From contig JAPYMA010000830.1 in assembly GCA_035041965.1 (NCBI GenBank), positions 28,241 to 92,240 on the forward strand: DNA of 64,000 nt, written 5' to 3'. Made by a program: the position numbers and the translations under genes. This DNA is from Anisakis pegreffii. Its lineage: Eukaryota > Nematoda > Chromadorea > Rhabditida > Anisakidae. The notes under the pieces are model-generated. The model had not been told where the DNA came from. It ran no database searches and was given only the letters and a program-made list of their open reading frames with translations. Below, piece by piece: positions 51,201-62,047 of the stretch. Numbering within the stretch: position 1 is the first letter of the stretch; every line of letters begins with the position of its first letter.

Positions 51201-54200
51201 TTTAGCTCAGAAATGATTATACTCAGAAATGACATCTATTTTAGTAGTCGAAAAATATTTTCATTCTTCAAATTATGCCGCCCTATTGCTCGCTTTGAAA
51301 ATTTAGTTTTTGATCACAGACATCCAAAGGGAAGAAATGCAATGAGAAGTAGGAAAAGTTGTCCTCAAAAGCTGATTACAGTCTCTTCTTAGGAAGCAAA
51401 TGATCGGTAGTAGAAGACTCACATCTGAGAACAGTTCGATCCTGTGAGCGATCAAGAATGATCGATAGATTTTGTTATTAGAATACAAGAAATTGGAAAA
51501 TGAAAGCCTTGATGAGTAGCATGTTTGGGAGTCGAAAGGAACGAAGGCAGTTCCTCTCGCCCTCTCTCGATTCAGTCAACCTTTCCCCAAAAGTTATACA
51601 GTAAAAGATGTTTGTTGTATCGGTTTCATTATTTGAGCAAAATATATTGCATCAACCAAAGCGCACTCGGAGTGAAAACTTTGCTCTAAGCTACTTTCAC
51701 AAGATCCATATCAATCAAGCTAATCTTAGATGTGTAGCCCTACTACTATTCCCTTCTTTGCTCAAAACAACAACACATTTGCGTTTCTTCCTTAAAAAAT
51801 TGAGGGATCTTCTTAAAATGTTTTCATCTATTCACAAAACATAAAATTCAACGAAAGCATGACACAGATCGAAAATTGTTGCTTCGTTGCCTACTACCAC
51901 ACGCTACGATCCAAACCACTGATATGGTAAAAAATATTGAGAAAAGTCGGCTTCAGAGACTCATTCACACTAAATGTTTTGCAATCATTCGTCTGAACAC
52001 TGTTGACAAAATATTATCTGTGCGCAATTAGAAATATTACGATGATGTCCATGTTTCTACCGTTTTGAAAATTATTGATATCATCTCTCGAAGGAATATG
52101 TAAACTTTCAAATGTCAACTGTCTGCGCTTTAACTTTCAATTTGTTGGTAAATTTGCATTTTCTCCTATAGTTTAATCTATAAGTAAATTTTCATTCGTC
52201 TTTTCTGTTCGTCACCATGATGTGGATGGATCAATGAAGTGATAAGATAAGCAAAAAGAGCAAACATGCTGAATGGCGAAGGTGGAAGACGGACTGTTTG
52301 CTGGAGCTGTGTAAAACAGTGGAACAATCAGCAGTATAACAATAGCTGCCTTCTCACAATCAGCAAAAGTAAAGCATTCGGTGCCGTCCATCAATGGTTT
52401 ACTGTCGATATGAGCTTGCTGGACGCGATTCGTAGTTTGGTGGGCTTGCTTTTGTTTATTTGTTGCAAAGCAACTGCAGAAGCCAAGCCACGAAGTGAGT
52501 GTTATTGTTTTTGTTATTTTTATGTCGATTGCGGTACAGGTATTGCTATTAACATGAATTGTTTTCAAGGAATTATAACTCGTTGAATTAATATTCGTTT
52601 TTGTTGCTGCTATTGGTTTACTTATCAATCTCATTCAACCGTGAATTATGATGAATCGATTTGTTGCTGCTGTTGAAAGAATATACTGCTCGTCATCAGT
52701 TACTTTCAAGAATGAAGCATTTTAAACATGGTGCTTTATTTTTAGAAATGCGACAATTTGTTGAGCATCTCTTGTCATCTCTGAGCAAAATTTTTAGACT
52801 GACGGTGCAGTATACGTGCGATTGACCCATTGAATATGACTATGCTTCCACTTTCCTTGTTTCCTTGAACGTGAAGTATGAAGGGGAATTCGGTGAAATG
52901 TGATTGCACCCCTTTTCTTGTCTCTATTTCTGCCTTCTCTCTTTCTAATCACAAATGACATCCACAGAAAACGGGAGCAGCCTCAAGAGGAAGGTGATTT
53001 TAATGTGAAAGGAAGTATAATAATGTCTTATTTGTGTTAAAATCTTGAATTCGAATTAGATAATAAAAGTTAACATCTTTAGGGATATGGTTTTCGAAAG
53101 GGACTCTTGTATTACTGAATAATTGCTGTGATTTTACTCGTTTTCGGCTGTGTTTGTGCATTCGTTTTTAGCGTTGATGATTGTTTCATTTGCTCATTCG
53201 TGTCGTCGATTACCAATTTATTCAGCCTTTCAATTTGTAATTAATATGTTATTGTTGTAGGTTCTTTTGACTTTTCATGTTCTTCGTGATGCAATACTTC
53301 GAAAGAATTCTTCCAGTAAAAAAAGCATAATTTTTGAAATTTGAAAGAAATTTAGAAACTGTTTAAGATTCAGTTGGATGGTAATGGTCTGAATTGTTTT
53401 GCTACTGATTTTCTATGGATGATAAATTTATCTGTAATACATAATGTGCTCAATAATTAATGGCGTTCTTCCACTTTCCTGAAACAACTGTGAATGTTTC
53501 AGAGTATGTGCAAGAGCTTATTTAATATTAATTATTGCAAACTTACTTACTTTTGACTGCGCACGGTTAGCGTCATCGTGAGTTTGTTCCTTTTTAATCA
53601 ACTGATTGAGTTCGCGATTGTCTATAATATTGAGATATCAGTAATTGCTGTAGAATTAGTATGAACATTCCTGTTATGTGCGTTCATCTAGAATTCATTT
53701 TGTTTTATTCATCATTCACTCAGATTCGTTGTTCTTATAATATTTATGATAATCGCTTATCGCAAATCGCATTGAACGTATCGTGTGTCACGAATCACAT
53801 TCAATGCTTTAACGTTGTTTTTATTCTTTTGAACATCCCTATAGCGATTTTATTTAAGCCGGAGAACCTGAAATATATTTTAATGCAAAGTACGATTCCG
53901 TGTATTCAGAGGTAGAGAAGCGTTCAAAAAATCGCGTTGTGATGATGATGAAACGAAGAAATGAATAAGCTGAAGTAGCGATTGTTCAGTTCGAAAGGCA
54001 TTCCACTTTGATAACAGTTTTGACAAGAAAGCATTTAAACGAATTTTAAGAAGCAGAAAGTCAATCATAATTCCATAAGAACTTTAGGACTTAGTTCATA
54101 CATGACTATTAGAATGAAGGGAATTTCGTGAATTAACTGACTCTGTGCGTGCCAATGTATAATTGTTGTTTATGTGCAGATATTGTTCAGAATCGTTTCC

Positions 54201-56987
54201 TCGTTTTGCAGTTATTAGCGCATCACGAAGTAAATGCTGTCATCATTGTATTCATCATGATTTATGTAATCATTGTTGTTATGAATTTTTTGGACTTTTT
54301 AGATGATAACAGTCTTGAATGGAATAATGATTGTTACAGTGCTGAATCGTTCCATCGATAATGAATCAATATGAACCGTTTTCCCGAAGTCCATCTCTTT
54401 TTTGCCTTTTCATTCATTGTGTGGAACTTTAGATTTCTGAATGGAGGGAACTTGTTCTGTTACGTATGTATGTTTCGCACTGCTGTATATATTCATCTAG
54501 ATATTGTTACATTTTGATTTCATAATGCAGTGTTTTATAATTTTGTAATGTTTGTTGATAAGTGAATCGTAAATATTAATACGCGGCCCTGATATAATTA
54601 GGGGAAAATAAGTGAGAGCAGATCGTTGTTTGATTCAATTAACGAGGTTGATGGTGAGGGAAGATCATGTGCTGGTAAGCGTGAGGAATTGAGAGATCAT
54701 AATGAGAAGCATGCAGCGAATCCGTTCAGAAATCAATTGTAGATGTCGAAAAAGCATGGGCATTTGCATTTGCTAATTTGCTGATTACAGTTCTATGAAA
54801 GGCTTGAGGCAAGGGTTTGTCGGAAGTATTTTGCACAAGAGATAATATCGCTATTGTCCGTAAATAACCGTTTGAGTGTTGTGTAACTGTTTACACTTCA
54901 ATAGCGTGCGATGTAAAATTCCGTCAAACGCTAAGTGAGCATAGCATATTTTTTGGAATGGAAAATTAGCAGAAGTTATCAAAGCAAATAGAACAATTAA
55001 TTGAAGAAATTCAAATGTAATCTTCAATTGTGCTTGAAGTGCGTTCAGTTTATCTGTTTTTTGAATATTCTCGTGTGAGTTTATAGGAATCATGCGTTTT
55101 CTTTTGAAATATATTCGAAATATCGTATTGATGATTGGTCGTATTCAAAAGAACGATTAGAATTCGTTGTATTCCAATATTTATGTAGTGTTTTCGATCA
55201 TGTTTATAGACTCACAGTCAGAGTTTGTTTCGCTGAAATGTTGGTGAATTTTGATTAGTGAACATTTGCAAAATGTGAAGGGATATCATTTGTTAGATGT
55301 GTAATTGTTTTTGGTGAAGTATTAAGGAGGAAAGCATTCATTCAGATGAGCACACGAAAATTATCAATTCTTAATATTGAGTTAACCTAGAAGAGTTGCT
55401 AAAAATCATCCAATGAAATTGTGTCGATGAATCGCGTTGTTTTCATCTGTTTTGGTGGTTTTTTTATTCAGTTTCATTACTGCGGTACCATCTGTAACAA
55501 GCAGATATTTCACTGTTCCTTTTTTAATATTTTGCTTTTTAGTTATCACCTTTGAAGTATTATTGATACTGATGAGTAAAAACACATTCACTGGTCTATG
55601 CGCATTCGGGAAGTGATGAATATCTTATACGGGTGGGTGTATAATGCTATATTTTGCGTTTATTTTATGGAATCTTTTCGCTTCATCTTCGAACAGTTCG
55701 ATGCTAAATTCCATCTCAAAGCCGTTCCAAAAATGTTCTCCACGAACCATATTGAAATAGTTGGAAACTTCGCAGTAATAACTAAACGATTTTCAAGCCA
55801 GACAGCTCATACCTCGCTTCGCTTATAGAAATTCAAAATTTCGAGTTACCTTTCTCGTTTTTACTCATCAGACTTATTGACAAGTGCTTAGTAATGTGGT
55901 GATCGATTTCCAAGTTAAGGGTGAGAAGGGTAAAAAGACAGCATTCATGCTGGCTTCAGTCAAATTTTAAGCCTGCTGATCAAATGAATTAGTTAATCGG
56001 AAAACATTGACGAGATCGATCATCACAATATTGTGTGATTAGCATTTTTAATTGATGCTCAATTGTTGCTGTTGATAGTGATTCATTAAACGTTTTATTC
56101 CAAATTCGGGTATTCGAATGTTTCGATACATATTTGGGTTATTGTATTCGCGATATAGAATAGAACTGTGCAGTTCTGCGTGAGGTTATTGATATATGTG
56201 AAGGTTTATGCAAATGACGCAAGTGAAAGTCATATTTTCAACACCATTTCAGCTGTTTTCCAAAATGATAACTTTTTGATATGTTGCTGATTTAATCGAT
56301 TATAAATTTTTATAATCAGTTAAATCATTAGCATGTTTAATTTCACTTAGATCCTCAGCATGGTTAAAGGCCAACAGGCAGGTAGAGAGTCGGGGATTCA
56401 ATCTTGCGAACAGTTCTATTGTCTGCTTGAATCTCAAAGGAGGAAATGAGCAGGGAATATGGAAATGTGGCTGTTTCTGAAGGGGAGAATTTGCATACTT
56501 ATGCTTGAAAAAAGTCATTTGTTGGCCGTCTCAGGGAGATAGCTTCGTGTTCATGGATGTAACCAACGTTTACGGTATATGGCCAAATTTACGATCAGCT
56601 TTCTTCATCGTATTGAAAGCATCCGAGAACGAACATATTCAGTTGAATGTTTATTGTTGCACAGTTGTTTGTCATTCTGAAGTCGTCATGCTTGTTCTGC
56701 ACATTTCAAAAAGACTGAATGTGATCTTATTCGTTTTGTTGGTAACTTGCAGGGAAGAAGAGCATTCGAAAGAGAAGAACGGCACTGTTACTACTGAAAC
56801 CTCTACTAGCACTACTGCTTCTATTGCCAGTTCTACAACAACGACCGCACCACCCACCAGCACCAACACAAATTCTACACCTAACAAACCATCATCACTT
56901 ACTAAAACAACGCTATCGAAATCAGTCGTCAAAACGGATAACGAAACGGATTTATACGACGCGGCGATTGAGCCATCCGGTCAGCAG

Positions 56988-57022
<35 letters not shown>

Positions 57023-59717
57023 GCAGTCACAACTTCAGCAAGCCAAAATGCCGGTGAAATCCGAGTCTAGTTCCGGACTGAATCGTCAAACGAGCCAAAG
57101 TTCCGTGACGCCATCATCGATCCATCCATCGCAAGCGCAGTCACTACCTGCACTAAGTGCCGACAAGAGTAAAACGGATTCGGGCCGTCGCTATTGCTGT
57201 TACATAGGTGAAACAATCGTTTTATTCATGTCAGGTGTTTTTGTTCATTGACATAATATTGAAAGACGCGAGTGTTTGTCATTGAACACGTTGTTACGGT
57301 TGAGGAATGTTTTGAAGTTGCTTTGAGTCAGTTCGTTTGCGTTCCTGAATCGCTTTGCATCGCATTCTTTTTGGAGATTTTTCAGTGGATTAAGAAAAAA
57401 TTGAAATATATACCTCATGAAGCATATGTGTACATCAACTGATGTATGAGATTGATGCTTACAGGCAATATGACATGGTGGACAACTGATGTGGATCTAC
57501 AAACAGTGATATTGTCATGTGGAGCAGCTGATTTGATTGATCTGAAATTCTATGAGAATCGTAATAATGGACAAAGTAAAGGCTTTGCGTTGGCTGTGTT
57601 CGGTGCCGAAAGTGCTGTGAAAACAGTCATGGAGAAATTACCACATAAAAGTTTACATGGACAACAGTTGGTTGTATTACCATATACGAAAGCATCACTG
57701 GCCAAGTTTGAAGATGCAACAAGACGCATTGATCAGGTTCATCCATGCATCCATTCATCAGTTTTTGATGTCAGTCTCAATTGTGAGGTTGTGTGGAGGA
57801 TTGTCGCTGCTGAATGGCAACAGCAAGTGGTGTTGTTCAGATTCTCGTCATTCGGTATATTCGGATAGCGCGGGAGTACACAACGACATATAACACTAGA
57901 TACAAAAATTCTGCAATGAAACGCAATGTTCCATTATATCAGTTTTCCAGCGTATATGCCCGGGAACTTTCTGCCACAGTTAATATAGTTCAAAGTTCCC
58001 TTCCTTCCAGTACGGTAACTCTGTGTTTACTCAAGCAGTTCCCGTTCATCCGCTCTATCTGTTTTTCAGCGAACCGAGAAGAAGGAACCGAAGAAAGAAG
58101 ATCCGAAAGCACCGTTCGTTGGTACCATACGATTGGGTCTACCGCCACAGCACAGTCAACCTACTACGCATATGACACTACCACCTCCGATCACACTACG
58201 TCCACAAGTTCAGGTATGCTGATTTTAGCTGCCTTTCATCTATCAACTTAAGAATGTCAACTGCTGATCGAGAGCGTTTCATGATTCCGTCAAAAAGGTA
58301 GCGGTTAGTGATTAGTGCTGTGACGAATGAATGAACTGGATTGATTTCAGGTGCAAGTTCCACCACCAATAGCAGCGCTAAGACCACCAGCTCAAGTACC
58401 GTTGATGATACCCCCTCAGCAGCAACAACCTCCTCAAATCCGTGCACCCCCTCCACCCACTTCACAACCGTTATCCTTAGGCGGCATGGCTGTCACAAGA
58501 CCACCCCTGAACCTGAATGCGCCACCACCATCGTTACCACAACAAGTTCAAATGGCTGCAGCAGCAGGTTATATTACACCAGTCTCATCGAACTGCAAAT
58601 TTATTCGGATTGTTCATATTGCTTTCGTAAGAAATTATTGACGAAGTGATTTGCATTTTCGTTATGGAGTATTTAGAGTAGATTATGAGTGAGTTTCGTT
58701 GAAGATCAAATCGTGAGTAATGATGCGTTTCAAGGAATGTTTTCAGCAAATGCAGCCCCACAAATGAATCGTCCTCCACCAGCGCCATTTGCACATCCAC
58801 CTCAGGCTGTACCACCCATCTCAACTGCTACGTCGATGAACGGTGCTGCTCACCCGCATACATCACACCCACCTCCAGGATTTCCCCCACCAGGTGCACA
58901 TATCAACCCACAAGTCTACAGACAAAATTTTCCCACAGGTAATAATGCTAAGTAGCTGCTCATTATAGTTTGTTACCGTATTGTTGGTTTGGTTAAACGT
59001 ATGGTTGAAATGAAATTAATCGTAATAGACACTGAATATTATTACACGGCTTTTATGATCTAATATAAAAGTTGTGACGGAAGCTACAGTTTGATGAGCT
59101 GATGGTTGAAGAAGTTGAAACGATCCTACAGCATAGTTGCTGGGCGTTACTTATAGTGATGGATCTGTGTGTGGTAATCATTGAAGGTATCTCAACGCAG
59201 TCAGCGGTAGGTGCAAGCGGTTCGGCACCAAGTTCAGTTGAAGGGCTGAGTGAGGCCGAGTTCGAAGAGATCATGAACCGCAATCGTACGGTCAGTTCGT
59301 CGGCAATAACCCGTGCGGTCAGCGATGCGGCAGCAAACGATTACGCATCCGCAATCGAAACACTCGTAACGGCCATCTCGTTGATCAGACAAAGTCGCGT
59401 CGCCAATGACGATCGTTGCAAAGTGCTCATCTCGTCTCTGCAGGTAATCATGCACCTCCCCACTCATCCCTTAAAGAGATTCATTTGTATATGTTTGTTT
59501 GTGACTGAAGGATACGCTGAATGGTATCGAGAGTAAATCCTACAACTCGTCGTCGTCGTCATCTCGCAAACATCGCTCAACACGCGATCGATCCCGTTCG
59601 CCATCCGAACGCTCTCGAAAACGTCATCGACGTGCATCGAGAAGTCGGTCGAGATCTCGCGAACGTTACGACTACTCACCGAGACATTCGTCTTCGTCGA
59701 ATCGTCGTCAGTACTGA
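48226..59717 (+). CDS. cfim-2: Cleavage factor Im 68-kDa subunit (CPSF6)
   Basis: Large subunit of CFIm, which binds CFIm25 and UGUA sites and guides poly(A) site choice in the nucleus. Exons: 48226-48344, 56753-57207, 57465-57736, 58070-58213, 58351-58567, 58747-58938, 59187-59443, 59511-59717; the frame closes to 620 residues. Order: acidic [18 protein letters not shown] start; Ser/Thr-rich segment and a run of 15 Gln at residues 117-131; RRM from about 186 ([39 protein letters not shown]); proline-rich middle (exons 4-6); the highly conserved [14 protein letters not shown]...AVSDAA helix region; and a Ser/Arg tail (RSRSRSRER). TCTCAG lies 25 bases before the ATG. Intron 1 is 8.4 kb while the others are a few hundred bases. 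I see no Phe-Gly motif of the human CPSF6 type in the proline-rich region. Confidence 0.94.
52410..53008 (+). CDS. Candidate nested 41-residue secreted peptide gene
   Basis: Two exons, 52410-52494 and 52968-53008, join in phase 1 across a strong donor (CGAA|GTGAGT) and acceptor (CATCCACAG) to give 41 residues. Exon 1 encodes a signal peptide: [19 protein letters not shown] then KATAEA, with cleavage likely after AEA. The predicted mature peptide is only about 16 residues and very basic ([16 protein letters not shown]). A CTCACAATCAG acceptor lies about 45 bases before the ATG and AATAAA occurs 54 bases after the stop. It lies inside intron 1 of cfim-2 on the same strand. No family is recognised. 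Against it: short total length, no similarity evidence, and a chance hydrophobic ORF is possible. Confidence 0.35.
53062..53067 (+). terminator. Possible poly(A) signal of the nested peptide gene
   Basis: AATAAA 54 bases after the candidate stop at 53008. In an AT-rich intron this can arise by chance, but the spacing equals that of the SLC17 gene. Confidence 0.3.
56982..57026 (+). repeat. CAG/CAA repeat encoding 15 glutamines
   Basis: Fifteen consecutive Gln codons (eleven CAG, four CAA) in exon 2 of cfim-2, upstream of the RRM. The mixed codons suggest a fairly stable tract, but the five-CAG run at its end could slip. Confidence 0.95.
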
Positions 59718-61412
59718 TCTTTAATCGCATTCTGTCAACAAGCCTGTTCCACATTATCAATGCTTCTACATTCTCATCATTTTCGTTATTTTTCACCAAC
59801 ATCATTTCGACACTTTGTTCACAAGATGATTCAATCTGAAACATTTCATCATGTATTATTTTCTTTCTACATCACCAATCAACTTCACCATTCATCAACT
59901 ATGTAAAAGGTACAGTTTTAATATATTTTCTTGTTGATCTTTTCGTTTATATTTTTCACTTTTTTGATCCATCAACTCTACGGTTAGTTGTTTTGGAGTA
60001 TTTATATTTCAGTTGTTATAATTAGGAAGGGCAATAATATTTTCACATCGAGAGATTGAGTGAATCCTATGAAATGGGAAGTCTTGCAACAGAACAGAGA
60101 TGTTATTGGGTGCTTGGCTTTTTTGACGTATTTTTATCAACTAAATCGAACGTGAAACATTAACGATGTGATTGTATTGTAGTTTTATCTGCAACAAAAA
60201 TTGGGGTGTGTGATGATTTTGGTTACTTATCGGGAAGAATAGCGCACTAATGTTCTGGTGCTTATTTTCTGTAAAAGGCAGTGCGACTATAAATGAAATC
60301 GTAAATTCGATTTGATTGTTGGATTTATGTAATTATTAGTACATTTCCTTACGGAAGGAAGACATTTGAGTGCATTCTCAGGTCAGAAAATATAAATAAA
60401 TCAGTTGAGAAATATGTTCTTATGAAACGATATGCTTGCATTAGTGTACGTGCTTTTGGTGAGAGCTCAAGAAACTTGTGAGGATAGATATCAAACAGAG
60501 CGAATTTTTCAAGTAATCTGATCAATTATTCGCAGTACATTCTATGCTTAAGTATTGAATGTGTTCCTCGCTCATGGATGTATCAGTTTCAGTTCGAATT
60601 GGTAGCTGAAAATTGTATGTAGATTGAATTTGATATCATTATATTGAGGGAACATTTGGAATGTTTTGAAAATGAATCTTTGCTGAGAAGCTGCAACATA
60701 AATTCATTTACCTTCAAGCTGCAAGATAATATCATTGTTTTCTTCTGACTTTCTCTTATTTACTGAAAGTAACAAAATTGTCACAACTTATATATTCCGT
60801 CTTTCCCAATCCAACCAATATTTCATTGATAATACAAATGTTCTTTATTTTAATGATCAGTCTGTGTCATTCTGTAATCACTCAGGTATGCTGTCACCTT
60901 GTAATCTTCTTATTCGATTGTCACTGAGAACAGTTCTTGTTGAGATGATGCGTTGTTTGAAAACTACGTTGTTTTATCGTATTAGTAGTATCACCCAATC
61001 ACTCGAGATTTGCTTCATACTTAGGGAGTCTGGTTATGAAGAGTTTTTTTCTTTAGTGTGTTGTCTGTACCTTTCATCAACATAAAACATCACTAATTTT
61101 GACAAATAATTCTCCGGAATTTTGTTGACATTAATGCACTCATTTAGTTATTTACATTTCCTGTAATGCTCCGTATATATTCATTGTTCTAATTGTCATC
61201 AGATATCAGATCCTTTTCGTCCGAATCGTTACTGAATTAACCTCTCTCACTAGAAGTGATTCTTGTTCGAATTATTTCGTCTTTCAAACTCTCACTTTTT
61301 ATTCTGATCAATCCAGCAATGGTTGCTATTATTTCGTAATTTGAATTTCCTTTTGCCTTTCCATTGCTATTAGAGTTTTATTGTGATTAATGTTCGAATA
61401 GTTCATGCACAA
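59718..61412. other. 3' flank of cfim-2
   Basis: Contains the cfim-2 3' UTR; the first clear AATAAA is near 60392, with AATATA variants earlier. The open frame at 60735-61085 has no ATG context, domain or splice support. No gene is seen. Confidence 0.5.
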
Positions 61413-62047
61413 ATAGTGTTCGTCGGGGAACGGGCTCCCCGTCAGAGACCATGGTGAGGAACGCGGGAGCGCCCTCCCCCCCCCGGTGCAATTTGCTTCC
61501 CGACTTTTTCGCGGGCACTCTCCCTCCGTTCAATTTTCTCCCTGCGGGGATCCTCCCCGGGCGATCCGCTTCTCGGCCTTTTTCGGGATCCCCCGTCCAG
61601 TTTCACTTCCCGATGGAGAGGACGGGAGCGCGAACCTTCGCAAACAACCAACTGAAAATGGTGAAAGACCGCTGCAACACTTTCGATATTGTCTTGTTGT
61701 TTGTTTTGAAATGTGAGTACAAGCTGCACTGAAAGAAAACTACTTAGAAAACAAGAAAAATCTTTAAAAAATTTAAATTTTGCTTAAAAAATTGAGCTGA
61801 AATGCTCCTCGTCCTCCCCGTCGGGGAACACAGGGACCGGTTATTCCCCGACGGGGTCCCCCCGTACAATTTGCTGCCCGGCTTTTTTCTGCGGGGACCC
61901 CCGTACAATTTACTCCCCGCGGCTCCCCGCAGGGACCGCCGCTCAATTTGCTTCACGACATTTTCGTGGAGACCCCTCCCCCGTCCATTTTTCTCCGCGT
62001 AGGGCCCCCCATGCGAAAAACTGCTCTCCGACGAACACAATGCACAA
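61405..62047. mobile_element. GC-rich repeat element with inverted ends
   Basis: An island of GC-rich sequence in AT-rich DNA. The ends are inverted repeats: GTGTTCGTCGG at 61416-61426 and CCGACGAACAC at 62028-62038. An 8-bp direct repeat ATGCACAA lies at 61405-61412 and again at 62040-62047, consistent with a target duplication, although one to three extra bases separate it from the 11-bp inverted core. Inside are about seven degenerate copies of a unit built on CCGTNCAATTTNCTNCCCG followed by TTTTTCGCGGGGA. No transposase is present. It looks like a non-autonomous DNA element expanded by internal tandem duplication. Confidence 0.7.
61816..61856. repeat. Perfect 13-bp inverted repeat (hairpin)
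   Basis: CCCCGTCGGGGAA at 61816-61828 pairs with TTCCCCGACGGGG at 61844-61856 across a 15-base loop, inside the GC-rich element. Its sequence resembles the element's own left terminus (GTCGGGGAAC), so it may mark an internal end. Confidence 0.85.

Larger units (their letters stand above)
48345..56752 (+). other. 8.4-kb first intron of cfim-2
   Basis: Starts AA|GTTGGT and ends TTGCAG|GG. It contains no recognisable cfim-2 coding exon. A candidate nested small-peptide gene sits at 52410-53008 on the same strand. Other open frames (minus 50601-50852, plus 54149-54361, plus 55598-55828) show no domain. Sequence is AT-rich with many T-runs. Alternative promoters or enhancers may be present but cannot be identified by eye. 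Confidence 0.7.

Noticed and set aside
52212..52634. 140-codon minus-strand frame
   Set aside because: It overlaps the candidate nested peptide exon on the opposite strand; composition is low complexity and no domain or acceptor supports the minus-strand reading.
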